From contig JAPXLT010000244.1 of the NCBI GenBank assembly GCA_033809415.1, positions 1 through 7,361 on the forward strand: a stretch of 7,361 nucleotides of DNA. Direction: 5' to 3'. This stretch comes from JAQVUB01 sp033809415 (GTDB taxonomy: Bacteria; Verrucomicrobiota; Lentisphaeria; Oligosphaerales; Oligosphaeraceae). The position numbers and the translations under genes were made by a program. The notes beneath the pieces are model-generated. The model did no database searches. It was not told the origin of the DNA and saw nothing but the letters and a program-made list of their open reading frames with translations. Positions 7,106-7,361 of this stretch are shown piece by piece (positions within the stretch are counted from its first letter, which is position 1; every line of letters starts with the position of its first letter).

Positions 7106-7255
7106 AAAAAGATTTAGACCCTTTCTCGAGGCACAAAGTTCCTTTCCCATTCCGGCTTGCGAAAACCCATTGACCATTTATTGTTTAATAGCAAAAACAA
7201 AATCACCCTATAAAAAATTTTCGTGCCTTTTCGTGTCTTTTCGTTGTTAAAAAGT
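7074..7255. repeat. 18-bp perfect inverted repeat bounding the htpG-priA intergenic region
   Basis: ACTTTTTAACAACGAAAA (7074-7091) and TTTTCGTTGTTAAAAAGT (7238-7255) are exact reverse complements separated by 146 bases. Together they enclose a 182-bp AT-rich segment with no convincing gene. The arms are copies C and B of the dispersed repeat. The overall size and end structure could suit a small non-autonomous element. No target-site duplication is evident at the outer flanks (GC before, CT after), and two independent repeat copies in opposite orientation explain it equally well. Confidence 0.6.
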
Positions 7256-7257
7256 CT
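7218..7257 (+). repeat. Dispersed TTTTCGTG-type repeat, copy B
   Basis: Three tandem 10-base units, TTTTCGTGCC, TTTTCGTGTC and TTTTCGTTGT, are followed by TAAAAAGTCT. Copy A has the first and third of these units, so unit number varies. The repeat ends one base before the priA ATG at 7259 and occupies the place where a ribosome binding site would be expected. Confidence 0.75.
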
Positions 7258-7258
7258 T

Positions 7259-7361
7259 ATGATTGCTGAAGTTGTTTTTAATTTAGCATTGAACAAAGGC
7301 CTTGATTATCTGGTGCCGCCGCAATTCCGCGACCGGATTCGCGTCGGCAGCCGGGTCATTG
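7259..7361 (+). CDS. priA: Primosomal protein N' (PriA helicase), N-terminal fragment cut by the window edge
   Basis: The first 34 codons from ATG 7259 read MIAEVVFNLALNKGLDYLVP and continue PQFRDRIRVGSRVI. This is the conserved start of PriA: a short beta strand, the F/L-D-Y-L-V/L-P motif, then a G-S-R-V turn leading into the 3'-DNA-end-binding domain. PriA reloads the replicative helicase at stalled forks; the helicase domains would lie beyond the window. No clear Shine-Dalgarno sequence precedes the ATG, because the upstream bases are an intergenic repeat. An in-frame TTG at 7244 lies inside that repeat and is unlikely to be the start. A TATAAA at 7209-7214 could be a -10 box but lacks a good -35 partner. 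Identification rests on a short stretch, though the pattern is characteristic. Confidence 0.8.
   Translation, partial: MIAEVVFNLALNKGLDYLVPPQFRDRIRVGSRVI

Noticed and set aside
7114..7296. A 60-codon open frame on the minus strand in the htpG-priA gap
   Set aside because: It runs antisense through the priA start and through the intergenic repeat, with no ribosome site seen and no recognisable protein motif.

Overview
The window is 7.36 kb of ordinary-looking bacterial chromosome from an organism with roughly balanced GC content. The mix of genes and repeats points to the PVC superphylum, perhaps Lentisphaerota or Kiritimatiellota. These are a very large multidomain glycoside-hydrolase-like protein, a lipoprotein with a sugar-binding-like C-terminus, and a T-rich intergenic repeat built on TTTTCGTG units. 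This placement is an inference from style of sequence, not from a marker gene.

Layout. Positions 1-2997 (+) hold the last 998 residues of a GH42-like protein whose N-terminus lies outside the window. It meets, tail to tail, a leftward block of three genes. Reading in the direction of transcription, these are htpG (7031-5079, the Hsp90 chaperone), a PF06695-type putative small multidrug-export membrane protein (4913-4179) and a probable lipoprotein of unknown function (4169-3018). The last two are only 9 bases apart and look translationally coupled. Between htpG and the membrane gene lies about 150 bp of GC-rich tandem repeat with strong G-runs on the transcribed strand. At the right edge the first 34 codons of priA (primosomal helicase) begin on the + strand, divergent from htpG.

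The genes do not form an obvious single pathway. They are a carbohydrate-related protein, a membrane-protein/lipoprotein pair, and two housekeeping genes. The most distinctive material is non-coding. One dispersed repeat family occurs three times: at the convergent gene end, upstream of htpG, and just before priA. The last two copies form an 18-bp perfect inverted repeat. A separate 32-bp tandem repeat supplies the htpG stop codon. I found no RNA genes, CRISPR array, transposase or phage gene, and no convincing new multi-gene system. The best leads are the repeat families, the predicted G-quadruplex leader and the apparent loss of the GH42 catalytic glutamates.
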